NCBI GenBank assembly: GCA_009746045.1
Contig: RPFO01000085.1
Coordinates: 500,439 to 564,438 of the forward strand
Source of the DNA: Mesostigma viride
Taxonomy: Eukaryota > Streptophyta > Mesostigmatophyceae > Mesostigmatales > Mesostigmataceae
DNA: 64,000 bases
Direction of reading: 5' to 3'
A program made the position numbers and the translations under genes. Positions 10,744 through 22,061 of this stretch are shown in pieces. The notes under the pieces were generated by a model. It searched no databases and was not told where the DNA came from. It saw nothing but the letters and a program-made list of their open reading frames with translations. Numbering within the stretch: position 1 is the first letter of the stretch; each line of letters opens with the position of its first letter.

Positions 10744-10955
10744 TAGTGACAAATGCTAGCAAAATAGTGCTAGCATTTGTCGTAAATGGCAATTTTCAAT
10801 TAATATTAAATCCAAATAATGTCAGAATGACACCCAAACCTATTGTCATCATGCCAACACCTGACACAGGGTCCCCACAATTCATGTGCAAAAATTCAGA
10901 TCATACGGAGCCCAAAATGGTGACATTTGCCTGCATTTGTCACCATTTTGGCTCT
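10744..10955. repeat. Two short palindromes in TIR element 2
   Basis: GACAAATGCTAGCA is followed after a few bases by TGCTAGCATTTGTC (about 10748-10783). A second pair, CAAAATGGTGACA and TGTCACCATTTTG, spans about 10913-10951. Both would form short hairpins. The first half-site resembles a motif in TIR element 1 near 4755. Confidence 0.7.
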
Positions 10956-11439
10956 TTTTTATCACAATTTTAACAACACTAACCACCAAGACACTCCCCA
11001 AGCTAGGGCACATCATGTTAATTCTTTGCAGGCAACTCAAGAATGACTAGTACAAACAGCGTGCAAAACCTTGGGGCATGTGAATGCCTGAGTGGTGACC
11101 ATAGCTAGCAGAATGTATAATGTAAGGTAGACATTGCCAGTATGCCACATTGCTGTGATGCGCAGTGCACGTCCATATATACCCCATAACACCATACCTT
11201 TAAACTACTTGGCACATTGCAAAATGGGAAGGAAAGGTGGACAATACATGCCACGTCACTAGAACACAGCCATTTGGTTGCTACCAACACGCACCGTGCG
11301 TGATATATACGTGTAATACATGTCAAGAACATGCCGAGCGAACATCAAGGTGAAGTGACACCCAGCCGCTGGCACATGTCACCTGGCATCCACGTATGCT
11401 CACGTGATATGGAATTGGCATATCCCATGTCTCCATCTC

Positions 11440-12690
11440 TTGTGCTTTGTGGGCACCGAGCCACCCATGCAGTAACCCACCCATGCAGCCACCTGGTCAC
11501 CCACCCAATGAACTGCTTACACTCTTGCGCGCCCGTGCACCCAGCCACCCACACGTCCACCCACCTAGTGACCAAAGCCAGCCAGCCAGCCGTGCACGTG
11601 CTAACCCACCTTATTATATAACCACGCATGCACCTAGGCACCCAACCAGCTTAACCAACCCACTTGGACATTCACCCACCCAGCAAGGCACCTGCGCTTG
11701 CGACCCACACACCTATAATAGGTAATAAGGAAGCACTCACCCATCCAATGAGCCAACCACCCAACCACCCAACCACCTAAACACCCAGCCAGCATGCCCC
11801 ATATGCACCATCCGGCCACCCACCCTTGACCCACCCACCCACCCACCCACTCAACCACTCAGTGCCCCCCCACCCTTATACCCACTGACCCACCCACACA
11901 TGCACTTTCTCAGCCAGCCACCCCCCACCTCACCCCCAACCTGCACAGCCCTTCACCAGCGATATCAGGTAAGTCGGTCCCAACCATAAACCCACCCACG
12001 CATCCATATCTGTGCGCCCACCCGCCCATCTACCCGTCCCTTCGCCCACCGACCCACACCTAGTCATCTACACATCCACCAGCCACCAACCACCAATGGC
12101 CCATCCACCAACCCACCCACCCACACGCATCCCTAACCACCCAACCACTAACCCACCATCCTCAAACCCATGCAATTGTTTCACTCACACATCTAACTAC
12201 CCACCCACTTAGGAGTCTCCAAAGCCTATCATCACGCAGACACCTGGCCATCTGCCTACAACCGATCACCCTAACACTCGTCTACCCATCATGACCAGCC
12301 ACCCATCCACCCACCCTCTCCACCTGCCTGTGCTCCCAGCTACTCGGCCAGCCATTTACCAAGGCATCCACCTTTCAGCCAGCCACCTGCCATTGAACCC
12401 ACCCATGTCTAGGAATCCCTTGAAGCATCTACAGCCTAAGCCTCCCACCCAAGACTTCCAGGGCAACTGAACAACCAACCAACCAATCAACCAGCTACAC
12501 AACTACCTAACCACCTAACCACTCAACAACCCGATCACCAAACCACCTAACCACCCAACACCCAAACCAGCCAGGCATGTGCCCGCCCACTTGCCCTCGC
12601 ACGCCCGCACCATCAGGTCCCTCCATACACGCCCCGTTCACCTAGCCAGCCACACACCTAGCCAGCCACCTGCCCAACTCACGCATGAAG
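11440..12690 (+). repeat. Degenerate CCCA/CCAC-rich tract
   Basis: About 1.25 kb of strongly C/A-biased, G- and T-poor top strand is built of imperfect CACCCA, CCACCCAACCA and AGCCAGCCA units. It looks like an old tetranucleotide array that has mutated, in contrast to the fresh (GGGT)n/(GGGA)n arrays of TIR element 1. Short open frames in it are repeat translations. Confidence 0.85.
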
Positions 12691-13883
12691 TCAACGTTAG
12701 CCATGCATGGCCTCACGTTGCATCACTTGCATTGCATGGGTAGTTTGCATGAGGCAGCTTCCATCTCGTTGTCAGCAACTGAAAAGGCTCTTTCTTTACT
12801 TTAATGAATGAGCAACAACGTTGGAAACGTTATCCTATCCCTCTTTAAAACAGTCTTTAAATCAGAAAGACGAGGGCAAATATCTGGACAAGGTGGCAAT
12901 AACCACTGCAAAATGCACTTGAGAACGTCTTATTAATCCAGCTCTCTACCCTTTGAGAAGCTGCCTTGCGTTAGCAGCGATCCTGGGCCCTCTAGCTCGC
13001 TCACCTCGCTTAATCTGCGCTTCTTTATGGCTGCCGGGAGATGCGAAGCTTGAACCCAGCGTGTCGTGGCGAGGTCCTCTGCCCGGCCCATCACACCTCG
13101 AAACCGCATGCCGACTAATTAAAAACGATGCCCCCCTTTGCCTTTTGTATCGGGCGTCAAAAGAACGATAAACTCGCTTGGAAAACACTGTCGCAAAGAG
13201 CTTTCTACAGGCATTATAAGCAATTTTCGCAGTTTTTACCGCACTTATTGCACAGCCGGGAGACCATTAGGGACCTTTGCGCGGAATCTCGTGCACGCCA
13301 TATGTCCTGCTGGCTTATTGCCGCAGGCTGGCAGTATAGGAAGGTCGGGCATAGCCTAAAGAGGTAATTATCTGACGATAAAGATATGCATTGCATGACG
13401 CAAGAAACAGACGGATTTCGCACCCCCCAGTTTATTCACGCAAATGCCGGAAAATTAAAAGCGAAACTCAAAAAACGAAAACACTAACCTCTTCGGGAAT
13501 ATTATAACGAACAAGCTGAGCTATCGTGCCGGGTTTTTCGTTTCCTCCCGTATCCAAGACCGTGAGACACGTACCACCGAGAAATCTGGATTTCGCGAAA
13601 AAAATTGTGCGCTGCAAAAAAAATATTTGTCCCGCTCAATGCCCTCGTCGCAATCACAGCGCATATCATTCCAAACTTATTCCATGGATTAATCGTGATG
13701 TAAGCTTCGTTTTGACACCTCAGGCGGCTGAAATGACGCAGGTTTCAGAACGCTAGCTGATGCTCGACCGCCATGGGTGTTTTCGTCGTTTTCGTCTCAC
13801 GCGGCGCGGGAAAAATCTAGATCTCGGACGAAATCCGGACAAAAATTTATGTCAAAATTTGGCGGGTTCGCGGTGTTGTGGTC

Positions 13884-13987
13884 CACAGGCCACAGAGATT
13901 GGAGAGCGGGCATACCAGCGGGCCTGCCAACAACGAAATGAGAAGGCCCCGGATCCCGCGAATCGCCGGCGAAACCACGGCCGCTGA
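13884..13987 (+). pseudogene. Post-pol ORF of the gypsy element, segment 3 of 3 (C-terminus)
   Basis: After removal of TIR element 2, base 10424 (C) joins 13884-13885 (CA) to give a Pro codon. The frame then runs ATEIGERAYQRACQQRNEK... to a TGA at 13985-13987. Together the three segments give 722 codons plus stop. The basic, Gln/Arg-rich tail contrasts with the arbitrary sequence that the uninterrupted frame would read into the transposon. Confidence 0.75.
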
Positions 13988-14255
13988 CCAAGAAGGTCGG
14001 AAGTGTGGTTGGAAGAATTCCACTATTTGACTACGTCAAAACTTGTCCTTGTGTGGCAAGTTCTGGGGGAATTGGTTTTACTAGTCTGATGGGTGAACAT
14101 GGGCTGGGACATAGTACCCCTATGGTCAACCTGAATTTTTGCCCTGCGAGGCAAGTAGAGTAACCATGTGTGGTTAGTAACATGTTTGTTGTGTGCTTTC
14201 TCCCTTTAGTTGCTGGGCCTTATCTACATGACGGTCATAGGGACTACCGTCCCCC

Positions 14256-14270
14256 GGGGAGGGGGAGGAG
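14256..14270 (+). promoter_or_regulatory. Polypurine tract
   Basis: GGGGAGGGGGAGGAG directly abuts the LTR start at 14271. In LTR retrotransposons this RNase-resistant stretch primes plus-strand DNA synthesis, so its position marks the LTR as the 3' one. Confidence 0.8.
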
Positions 14271-14959
14271 TGTTGCGAACCCGACCCTTTGGAACGGGCG
14301 CAACAATGGAATAAATTATGTATTTTGGCTTGTTGTCATAGTCCGTAGGACTTTGGGATTCATTTCGGGACTTAATTTGGGAATTGTCCCTTGGTCAGGA
14401 TTTTTGTATGGAACTATGATAGTTTGTGTGATTCGGACCGGTTATTTTGGGCCTAGGTTGATGTTCGAGATCTTCTAGAGCTAGTAGGCCGGTGCATTCG
14501 CGCCGCGCTGCGTACTTTACAGCTGGTTGAGATATTGTACTCATGCGTGGATTCTGTAGCCAGCTGGCGGGGGTCGATGTCGACCCGAGGATCTTGTGTG
14601 GACTGCATGCTTTGGAATTCGCTGGAAGGTCGGCGCCATGTCGGCGCCCCTTGCCAGCTTGGTGGCAGACCTAGGTGAAATTGGTCCGAGGACGAGAGTC
14701 TCGTCCTCTTGGTTCGGAATAAAGTGTGTGTTATCACCTGTCTGAACCTGGGGCATAATTCCAACTGCATTTGGTGGCTCTATCCTGAATGTGGGTTGTG
14801 TAGATTAATGCAATATTAATCACCGTGAGCCGTAGCAGTGTAAATGCCGCAACTGCTCCGTTAATACCACTCCCGGAGAGTGGTGAGCGGTTGACCCAGA
14901 TTTCCATATTAACCACCCTAACATAGGATCTTTCGCACGACCCGGATGGGTTCGTTACA
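14271..14959 (+). mobile_element. 3' LTR of the gypsy element
   Basis: The LTR begins TGTTGCGAACCC and ends GGGTTCGTTACA, giving TG...CA termini within an imperfect ~12-bp inverted repeat. It is preceded by the polypurine tract. An AATAAA at about 14718 could serve as the poly(A) signal. The other LTR is outside the window, so length (689 bp) rests on the terminal symmetry. A shorter LTR ending near 14769 was considered less likely. Confidence 0.75.
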
Positions 14960-15018
14960 CCACTCCACTCCACTCCACTCCACTCCACTCCACTCCACTC
15001 CACTCCACTCCACTCCAC
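14960..15018 (+). repeat. (CCACT)n microsatellite
   Basis: About eleven to twelve CCACT units follow the LTR without a gap. The retrotransposon seems to have landed in or at the edge of this array; a CCACT target duplication would be indistinguishable from the array. Confidence 0.95.
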
Positions 15019-15794
15019 GAATTAAACTCGTACGTGCTCCCGTTGGGGAGTCATGCAACTCCACAGGCAGTCAAGCAGTTCAGTAGTCCCACGCCTCCAC
15101 GCAGGCCGCAACGGACGGCGGCGCAGGGTATATGTTAGTTAATTAGTTCGGAATCCCACGCCGCACATCATGGGCAGCTGATTTGCGGTGTGCCGGTGGG
15201 ACTAATGCTGATTGCGGCGCGGGACCCAACAACAACGACAACTGACCCAACTCAATGAACCGACGGACATGGGTAGCGGCAGAGTCAATAGCCGGTACAG
15301 TAGTGGCCGGCCGAGGGCCGGCATCATCAAGGAGACAACCAGCACAGGCCAGAAATCAATAGGGAGAATCCGGACCATGGTACGTAGCTCGAGCCTGCCC
15401 GCGTTATGTTTGTCCGCGTGTTCGAGTCGTTCAGGATGATGAATATGAATGGTGTGGAAATGTGTAGCCAGCTTGTTGTGCATTGAAATTATGGCTGGCT
15501 TACGTGTAGAGCGACTAGATGACCTACTAGACGGTGGGGCCGGAAACAGCTGGCTTGATCAGGCCGGAATATATTTAGTACATCGGATGATGAAAATATT
15601 TGAGATAGGTATATCGGAGGGCGGCGTGGGACACAACAACAACAACAACAACAACATATCGGAGGGTATGTGTTCCGTGCGCGGTGTTGACTTGAGTCGA
15701 GTTTTATTCCCGCGCCGGTGGTCCAAGGTTACAGCTGTTGTGCGCGGTGTGTGTGTGAAGTGTGAACCTTGGTAACAACAACTGTACCGTAGTA
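15019..15794. other. Intergenic, relic repeats
   Basis: No gene is seen. The segment CTCCCGTTGGGGAGTC (15034-15049) recurs near 60605. The segment CAAGGAGACAACCAGCACAGG (about 15328-15348) is the reverse complement of sequences at 52318 and 59745, so a LINE-type 3' end probably lies here on the minus strand. A CAA microsatellite is at 15635-15656. Confidence 0.55.
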
Positions 15795-16860
15795 CGCACG
15801 TACGTACGTCCACTTGGCACTATTTAAAACTTGCGGACCACGTTCGCCTTGGTGGCGACTGGTGACTTGCGCTTTCCACCATGCAGGCCTGGTGTCGTCA
15901 CAACCGCCATGCTATAATGGATTTTATTACATGTCCATCGCTTGCTGCATAACAATAGCATTATGACATGGAAGCTGAAGGAAGCTTTTGACATTGAAGC
16001 TGTCATAAGGTTTGCAGCTGCGGAAAGCCTGAAGGAAATCCACATGTATGCACGGGAACCAAGGTTTTGTGGTCCCATTCAGCTCGCCACTGGTAATATT
16101 AGTGCGTAGTTTGCGATAGCTATTACCCTGCGAATCCCAACGGCCAGTAAGCCGGCAAGACGACTGGCACGTTAATGGTGGGTGCGGCCTTCTCGCCTAA
16201 TTCAAAATCGTCAAGACTCCAGGCTCGTGCTGGTTTTTTCATGAATCTCGTACTCAGAACTCATTGAAGCATCGTACGTGGAGCAAAACCACACGGGTAA
16301 GCACTGATGAAATGCCTTCCTGGCTGTCACACATAAACACACAATACAAATGGAAGGACGTGCTCAAGGATGGTGCCACTCGTACTGTGAAAAGATAATG
16401 TAGGTTAAGCCAAACTACAGAGGAAAGCCTGGGGGGCGGGGGGAGGAGCTTCTAGTTAGATTGGCACAGCGGTGCCCGGCTTAATGGTAAAGCACTTATA
16501 TTCGTTTGTTCTGCAGTTCGTATGAACACTGCAATCCTTGGTGCGTGTCACCTGCCATGGGCGCTCTCGCGGCTGCTCGGTCTGCGCGAGCATGCCCTTT
16601 GTCAGGGTGCGCCTTGCTCCCTGTTGTCATCCATGCGCTTGGGACGAGACCAGCGTTCAATGGGCCAGTCATGATGTGCTTATGTTCCGTTCCTGGTTGA
16701 AGGCAAGCTGCTGTGGTTTACCTTGTTCCGGTCCTGTCTCATGTCCTCCGTTCCTGCACCTCACCGCATACAGGTACGAGGGGGAGCTCGAGGCAACCCC
16801 GCTGCCAGAAACGGCCGCCATGCACGCCAAATATGCCAAAGGTGTGATGATACCGGTTCC
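15795..16860 (+). repeat. Upstream half of segmental duplication, copy 1
   Basis: The block resembles 33030-34190 in order and orientation (for example CAGGCCTGGT...CGTCACAACCGCCATGCTA at 15885 and 33177, and the GTTCTGCAGTTCGTA stretch at 16508 and 33846). It diverges by many substitutions and small indels. It is the 5' flank of the GT29-like gene. No separate gene is seen. Confidence 0.8.
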
Positions 16861-16862
16861 GC

Positions 16863-16870
16863 TATAAATA
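16863..16870 (+). promoter_or_regulatory. TATA box, GT29-like copy 1
   Basis: TATAAATA lies 197 bp upstream of the preferred ATG and is conserved in the same place in the second gene copy (34191-34198) within otherwise drifting flank. Confidence 0.6.
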
Positions 16871-17066
16871 TAGCTGGTATTGGAGGTGCATGGGCTGTCG
16901 CGGCCCTGCACCAATCCAAGGAAGTCCAGCATGCACGCACGACACCAGCCATCCATGACGTGCTGATGGCGCAGACGCTTTTCCTCACCAGCTAATGGTC
17001 GTCACCACAAAACACCATCATGATAGAACCCCCCCTCCCCCCCGCACGCCCCCAGTGATGGTTGTG

Positions 17067-20000
17067 ATGGCGCGCAGTAGCTACCGTGGGGGCGCGCTAG
17101 CGCTGGTGTTTGCTTGCCTCGTCCTCACGCTGCCTGCCTGGTCTGATGCGCGCGGCGACAGCCAGCGGGGGGGGGGAGTTACCGCGCATGTGGTCACGCA
17201 TGCTAGTGACTTTGAAGCCCTTGCAGATGCGACAAGCGACCTGGCGCGCGCCCAAGTTGGGGCCAAACCACGGCGGTTGATGGCTCACCGACCTCCAGCT
17301 CGCCACGAGCGCCGCCTGATGGCAGAGGGGGGCGAGGGTGAGCTGGCGTTGGATGCCAGTGTTAAGGATGAATTGGCAGTGGATGCCAGAAACTACCCTG
17401 ACAGCCGTTCGGGTGAGAGCACTTGCGTGGATGGTCCATGCCCGGCGGAGGGGGTCGGCCTGGACCCTGGAATTGAGGAGCGGCTGCGGGAGCGGCTGGC
17501 GCTGCGGGAAGCCGCCTTGGCCAAGGAGCATCAAGCCGCCAGCCCAGATGGCAGCACAGATGGCAGGACAGGTGGCGCCACGGTTGTAAGTGGGTGCGAG
17601 CATGCGTCGCTCTATAGCTGCCTGGAGTGCGGTGCTGGCGGCGATTGCGTCCCCTTGACGCAGCGCTGCCTGTGCCATTTTGGCTTCCACGGCCGGCGGT
17701 GCGAGCGCTACGGCGTCCCCCACTGCGAGCGCTACGCGGGCCACCCAGGCGGGTTGCCCACGCGCCACCTGGCCACCGCCATGCGGGCGCGCGGCGTGCA
17801 CCTCTCCTGCACCTGCTTGGCCGAGCTGGAAGCCGCGTGGCAGGAGACGGGGAACGCCAGTAGCGAGGTATGTGGGAGGTAGTGTGCGCCATGAGGATGT
17901 GTCGCTACAGTAGCTTGGAAAATGGGCTCTGCTGCTGCGGTACACACTTTTGGCCCACACACATGCTCTTTGTTTGCAAACAAATCGGGCTGGGACGAGC
18001 CTGTGTTGATGTTTGAGTCGCTTCCATCCCCGCTGCGATGGGTGAAGCCATATCTAGGTGCCCCGTCAACAGACATGTTTCTCTTGAAAATAGCCTGAAC
18101 TAATTTTTATGTCAGGACAACCCTACCCAATTTTTCTCTCTAGAACAACCCCAACTTGTCTTTGATTTGTAAAAATGTTCCAGCCACTTTTTTTTTACAG
18201 ACAAAAACTGAAAAACAAAAGATGACACAGCTTGAATCAATTTGATGAAGGAGGACAACCTCCAGCCGTTTACCAGTCTGATTTTAGACTGTCTCGAACC
18301 AAGTTCTCAATGATGTTCGAGTTGGCTTGGGTCGCTAGGGTACTCCGAACCATTTTTGAGAATACTCCGAAAATCGTTTCTTAGAAAGCCACAACCGCTC
18401 TTGTCAAATGATGAAGAAAAGTAGCAGTTTCTTTTTCCTTCTGGAGAACAATCCTACCAAGTTGGTTTATTGAAAAATGGTACAACCATGTCTTTTTTAA
18501 AAATGGTTTTTATATCAACCATTCCAACCCTAACCTTTCCTTCTTTTGGGAGGGAACAACCCCAACCATTTTGTTTGCAAAGACAGTGTGAATCCGGATT
18601 CCCCCCCTTCAATAACATTTTAGCGTGTTTCAAGTATCCAAACCTCTCTACTTTCGTGGGAATAGCCCTAAGCAACTTTGTTTTGTGAGAGCAGTTCTAC
18701 CTAGGTTACTTTTCAAACCTTGCCCCTTGGAGGAAAATAATCATGTGGATTCTAATGAACAGCTTAGTTCATCCCTGAGAGCAGCCCTTTCTTCTGCTGT
18801 GATACCCGTCTCAACAGTTTCTTGAGGTTCATGGTGGTAGCCGGTTCGCCTTTGAATAACAGTTTGAATCAAACTGCTTTCAGAGGGATAATCTGTTATT
18901 TTCATTTGAGAACAACCCAAGCCAGTTACTTACTGAGGACATTTTCAGAGGGCAACCCACCGCCACTTTGAAAGCATTTCAACCCCTTTATTGGAGACAC
19001 CCTGGCAGTTGTGGTTTGCGAATTAGCAACGGAGCATATATGCAAAAAACTCATTTATAGCATGTTTTAGAGAATAAGAAACCTTAACCAGCTTTTTTTA
19101 GATAATGACCCTTCCCAGCTTGATTCTGATGGAGGCTGGAAGGTTTTGCCATTTCGTTCTGCGAGTCATAACCAGTTTGTGTCTTCAAGACAGCTCAAAC
19201 CACTGTGGCTCTTAAGTAAGCCAAATCGTCTTTCCAGTACCAATTTCGATCAGTTTGTCCTTTTAAACCGCCCTAAAATGTTAGGTCCATGCATGCGGTC
19301 TTAATCTCGGCAAAACCTGATGTGCCACAGGCCCCCTGCCCAGTATTGTGGTGTTGGATTGGGCAAGGATGGGGGAAGGAGAGGGGAAAATGGCCTACAG
19401 TTGCGCTCGCTAGTGACAAATGTGCCTGCCAGAACGGCCTTGGCTGCACAAAGCATGGCATTCCCTGGCGCTCCATTTGTCACACATACACACAAGCTTT
19501 GGATAGTTTGTACTATGCTTAAACCGACACCGATAACGGTGCATGCTCTCTGCCCTTTCCGCCCATCCTTGCAGCTGGACCTGGCGCCCTATGCGTGCTT
19601 CGTGCGGCTGCCGCCGGGCGACTACGATGCCAAGGGCAAGGGCAAGAAGGACGATGCGGCATTGCTGGGTCGCGCGTCCTTTGTTGAGCTCCAATACTCG
19701 GGTTGGTCACTAGCGGCCGCCACCGGTGGGCAGTGGCAGGGTGATGCCAGCTTGCTGGAGGATGAGGCCGGTGGCGACGTGCCGGATGGAGGGGTGACCC
19801 CCGCAGAGGCGGCGGCCGCAGCGGTTTCTGGTGACCGTTTCCTGGTGATGCGCTACGGTGGCTTCAAGGAGAGGGGCGGTGATGTCGTGCAGGAGCTGGA
19901 GCATGCGGACGCCAGCATGGCGTTCACCGCGCAGGACCTGGCGCACATGGCGCGTGTGGGCTGGGTGGGGGACTGCTCCGACTACAGCACGCTGTGGGAG

Positions 20001-21707
20001 CCGCTGGGTGACGTGGCCAGCCGCGGCCGGTGCCCGAAACGCAAGCCCTGCGAAGACCCCGAGCAGATCTGGCGGCAGGCAGAGCAGCGGCTGGGTTGCG
20101 GTGAGGGGGCGACTGCATTTCTGGCAGCGGAACGACTAGCGCCAGCTGCAGGTGCCCCTAGTGATGGGTAACGCCGGCGGGTATGGCCTATTACTCCAAA
20201 GACGAAAGCTTGGCTGAGAAATGATTGTCCTTCATGCGTTTTACACGTGCTGCGCTGCCGAGCCATCCCGTCCCTCTGTAACATTGAGTGAATGCACCGG
20301 TTAGACGCCCAAGGGAATCATGCACCCCGCTTGTGCAGTAGAGCCTCTCTACACACTCTAGAGCCTGGCAGAAGGTTACGGTGGCAGGAGTAGGTACACT
20401 CGCCTTCGCATCGTGAATGGCCCCATGATGAGGCCAGCGTAGTAGGTAATGGGCAGGGCTCACTGCAGCACCGCAGACTTTTCGTTTCTGCAGTAGAATG
20501 TATACTAGCCAGAATGCTTTGCTAATCAATCTCACAAGTTATTAACCCATACTGTCCGCGTTGGCTCACTTCTTTGCTCTTCCACCTGTGCCCGATATGT
20601 GCACTTGCAGACGCACACGCCATGGCCAATGACATGAGTTGGCTGGACCTGGTGGACCCTGCCTGGTTGAAACACAAGGCCTACAACGCCACTGCCTTTA
20701 CAAAGCTGAAGGAGTTTGCAGAGCAGGTGGCGCAGGCACGGATGATGGAGGGAGGGGATGAACTCAGGGATTTTATCGTGACTGAAAGCCTGGGCGGCTG
20801 CAAATGTGCCCCGATCAAGAATGTGACGGCTCTGTCACCCGTGCTACTGCGGGCCATGCTGCACACTGCGATGGCTGGTCAGGACCAGCTGGACCACTTG
20901 GTAGTGGCCATACAGAAGGCCATGGTTTTGGCGGGGGTGGGGGATGACAAGGAGGACGTGATCGTGGTGGGCAACAGTGGGGGTGTGGAGGACCTCCCCA
21001 GGGACACGGGTGACCTCATCGACACCTTTGGCACCGTGGTGCGCATCAACTCCAAGTACTTTGAGGAGATGGCGGACAGGGAGGGGCATAAGCGTGATGT
21101 CTGGGTCATGGGCGACTACAACACAATCTGCGGATGTTGGGACGGCCGCTGCTGTTCGGATGAACAGCTGGCGCAGGTGAGGCATCGGTTGGGGAACCAC
21201 GTGCGGCTGATGTTTGGGAACAATCCATTCCCAAAGGGTTCAACGCACGGTCCTAGTAAGGAGGCAGAGGATGGCGAGCAGCGGAACTACCCATTCACGT
21301 CAGTAACCCTCCACGCGCACTCCCAGAGGGTGCTCAACTTCTGGCTGTGGCAGCGCAACATGCTCCACCCAGGGACGCGCTTGCTCCGCAGGATTGAAGG
21401 GCACATGAACTTGAGGAGTGGGCTGACCACCCTATTCATGTTCATGATTGGCGGCATCAAGCCGACGGTGGTGGGATTCGACATTGGTGGGCGCAATGCC
21501 ATGCACCCTAGCCTTTGGCACGTCATGGAGTTTAAGGCCGGGCGCGAGCGAGGGAAGCCAGTGGTGCTTACCCAGTATGAGCAGGAGACGCATGTCCTGA
21601 CGTCGTTGAAGGAGGCTGGTTACATCACAATTCTGGATGAGATCACCCTCCCCGCCATACGAGAAGAGCGGGCACGGCGCAGCATGAAGTCACTGGTCGA
21701 GAAGTAG
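17067..21707 (+). CDS. EGF-like / GT29 (sialyltransferase-like) protein, copy 1; 3 exons
   Basis: Model: join(17067..17867, 19575..20100, 20611..21707), 807 aa. Donors are GTATGT and GTGAGG, acceptors TTGCAG; phases (0, then 1) fit. The start is chosen because MARSSYRGG precedes a signal-peptide or anchor-like core (ALALVFACLVLTLPAW); in-frame ATGs at 17058 and 16995 are alternatives. Residues about 177-212 hold an EGF-like cysteine pattern (CVPLTQRCLCHFGFHGRRCE). Exon 3 has sialyl motif L (IVVGNSGG about 560, IDTFGTVVRIN about 579-589) and motif S (SGLTTLFMFM...VVGFDIGG about 712-736), followed by an HxxxxxxxE stretch. GT29 enzymes move sialic acid from CMP-sugar in the Golgi lumen. Algal and plant relatives may use Kdo- or Dha-like sugars, so the donor is not known. 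Confidence 0.85.
17868..19574 (+). other. Intron 1 of GT29-like copy 1, with the single-copy minisatellite progenitor
   Basis: The 1,707-bp intron is made of loosely periodic segments of the type GAACAACCC.AACC..TTT. At about 18128-18172 one segment (TTTTTCTCTCTAGAACAACC then CCAACTTGTCTTTGAT) aligns with the 45-bp unit that is amplified about 297-fold at the same position of copy 2's intron. Flanking sequence on both sides also aligns between the copies. Confidence 0.8.
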
Positions 21708-22050
21708 ATAGAGCTGTGCATGGGAATGAGATGCGCAAGGGCGCAAGCTAGGCAAACTGTGGTGGGCTGCCACCTCCCCTGTGGCGGAATCATTCAGGCA
21801 CTGAGGCACTTTATGCACTCACTCAAACTCTCCTCGTTTGGTAGAACAGTGCGCCAGCTAATCCACGCTGGTCTATCGATATCTAGGCCGATGATCCTAC
21901 GCTGCATAGCTACAACCATGGCTTGCGCGAGTGACCTAGCTTTTCTAGCAAAACATGAAGCCCATCGGCTCCGCAGGCAAGGGATCGTCATTAAGGCATC
22001 AGCCTAGCTAGGCCTTCATGTCTTGCTGATGTGGGTGCACATCTGTGTGT
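21708..22050. other. Downstream of GT29-like copy 1
   Basis: 3' flank of the gene; nothing recognisable is seen apart from a short repeated CTAGCTAGG motif. No clear TGTAA signal was found close to the stop. Confidence 0.4.
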
Positions 22051-22061
22051 GCACTTCACCT

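Larger units (their letters stand above)
10425..13880. mobile_element. 3.46-kb DNA transposon (TIR element 2), CACTA-like
   Basis: Both ends read CACAACACC inward and show similarity for about 40 bp, including a shared ACATAAATT. The 3-bp TSD GTC lies at 10422-10424 and 13881-13883. Removing 10425-13883 restores the ORF frame into segment 3. The termini and 3-bp TSD fit the CACTA/EnSpm group, but no transposase is visible, so it is probably non-autonomous. Contents: short palindromes near 10750 and 10930, a long C/A-biased tract, and about 1.1 kb of unassigned sequence (12700-13870). Confidence 0.85.

Noticed and set aside
14271-14769. Shorter LTR ending at AACTGCA (14769)
   Set aside because: The end at 14959 mirrors the LTR start over about 12 bp and abuts a distinct satellite, so it fits better.
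16468-16540. tRNA gene
   Set aside because: GGCTTAATGGTAAAGC looks like a D-arm, but no acceptor stem or T-arm folds, and the homologous place in copy 2 does not preserve it.
17097-17960. 287-codon minus-strand ORF (and its twin at 34428-35369)
   Set aside because: Antisense shadows of exon 1 of the GT29-like genes, kept open by GC-rich codons.
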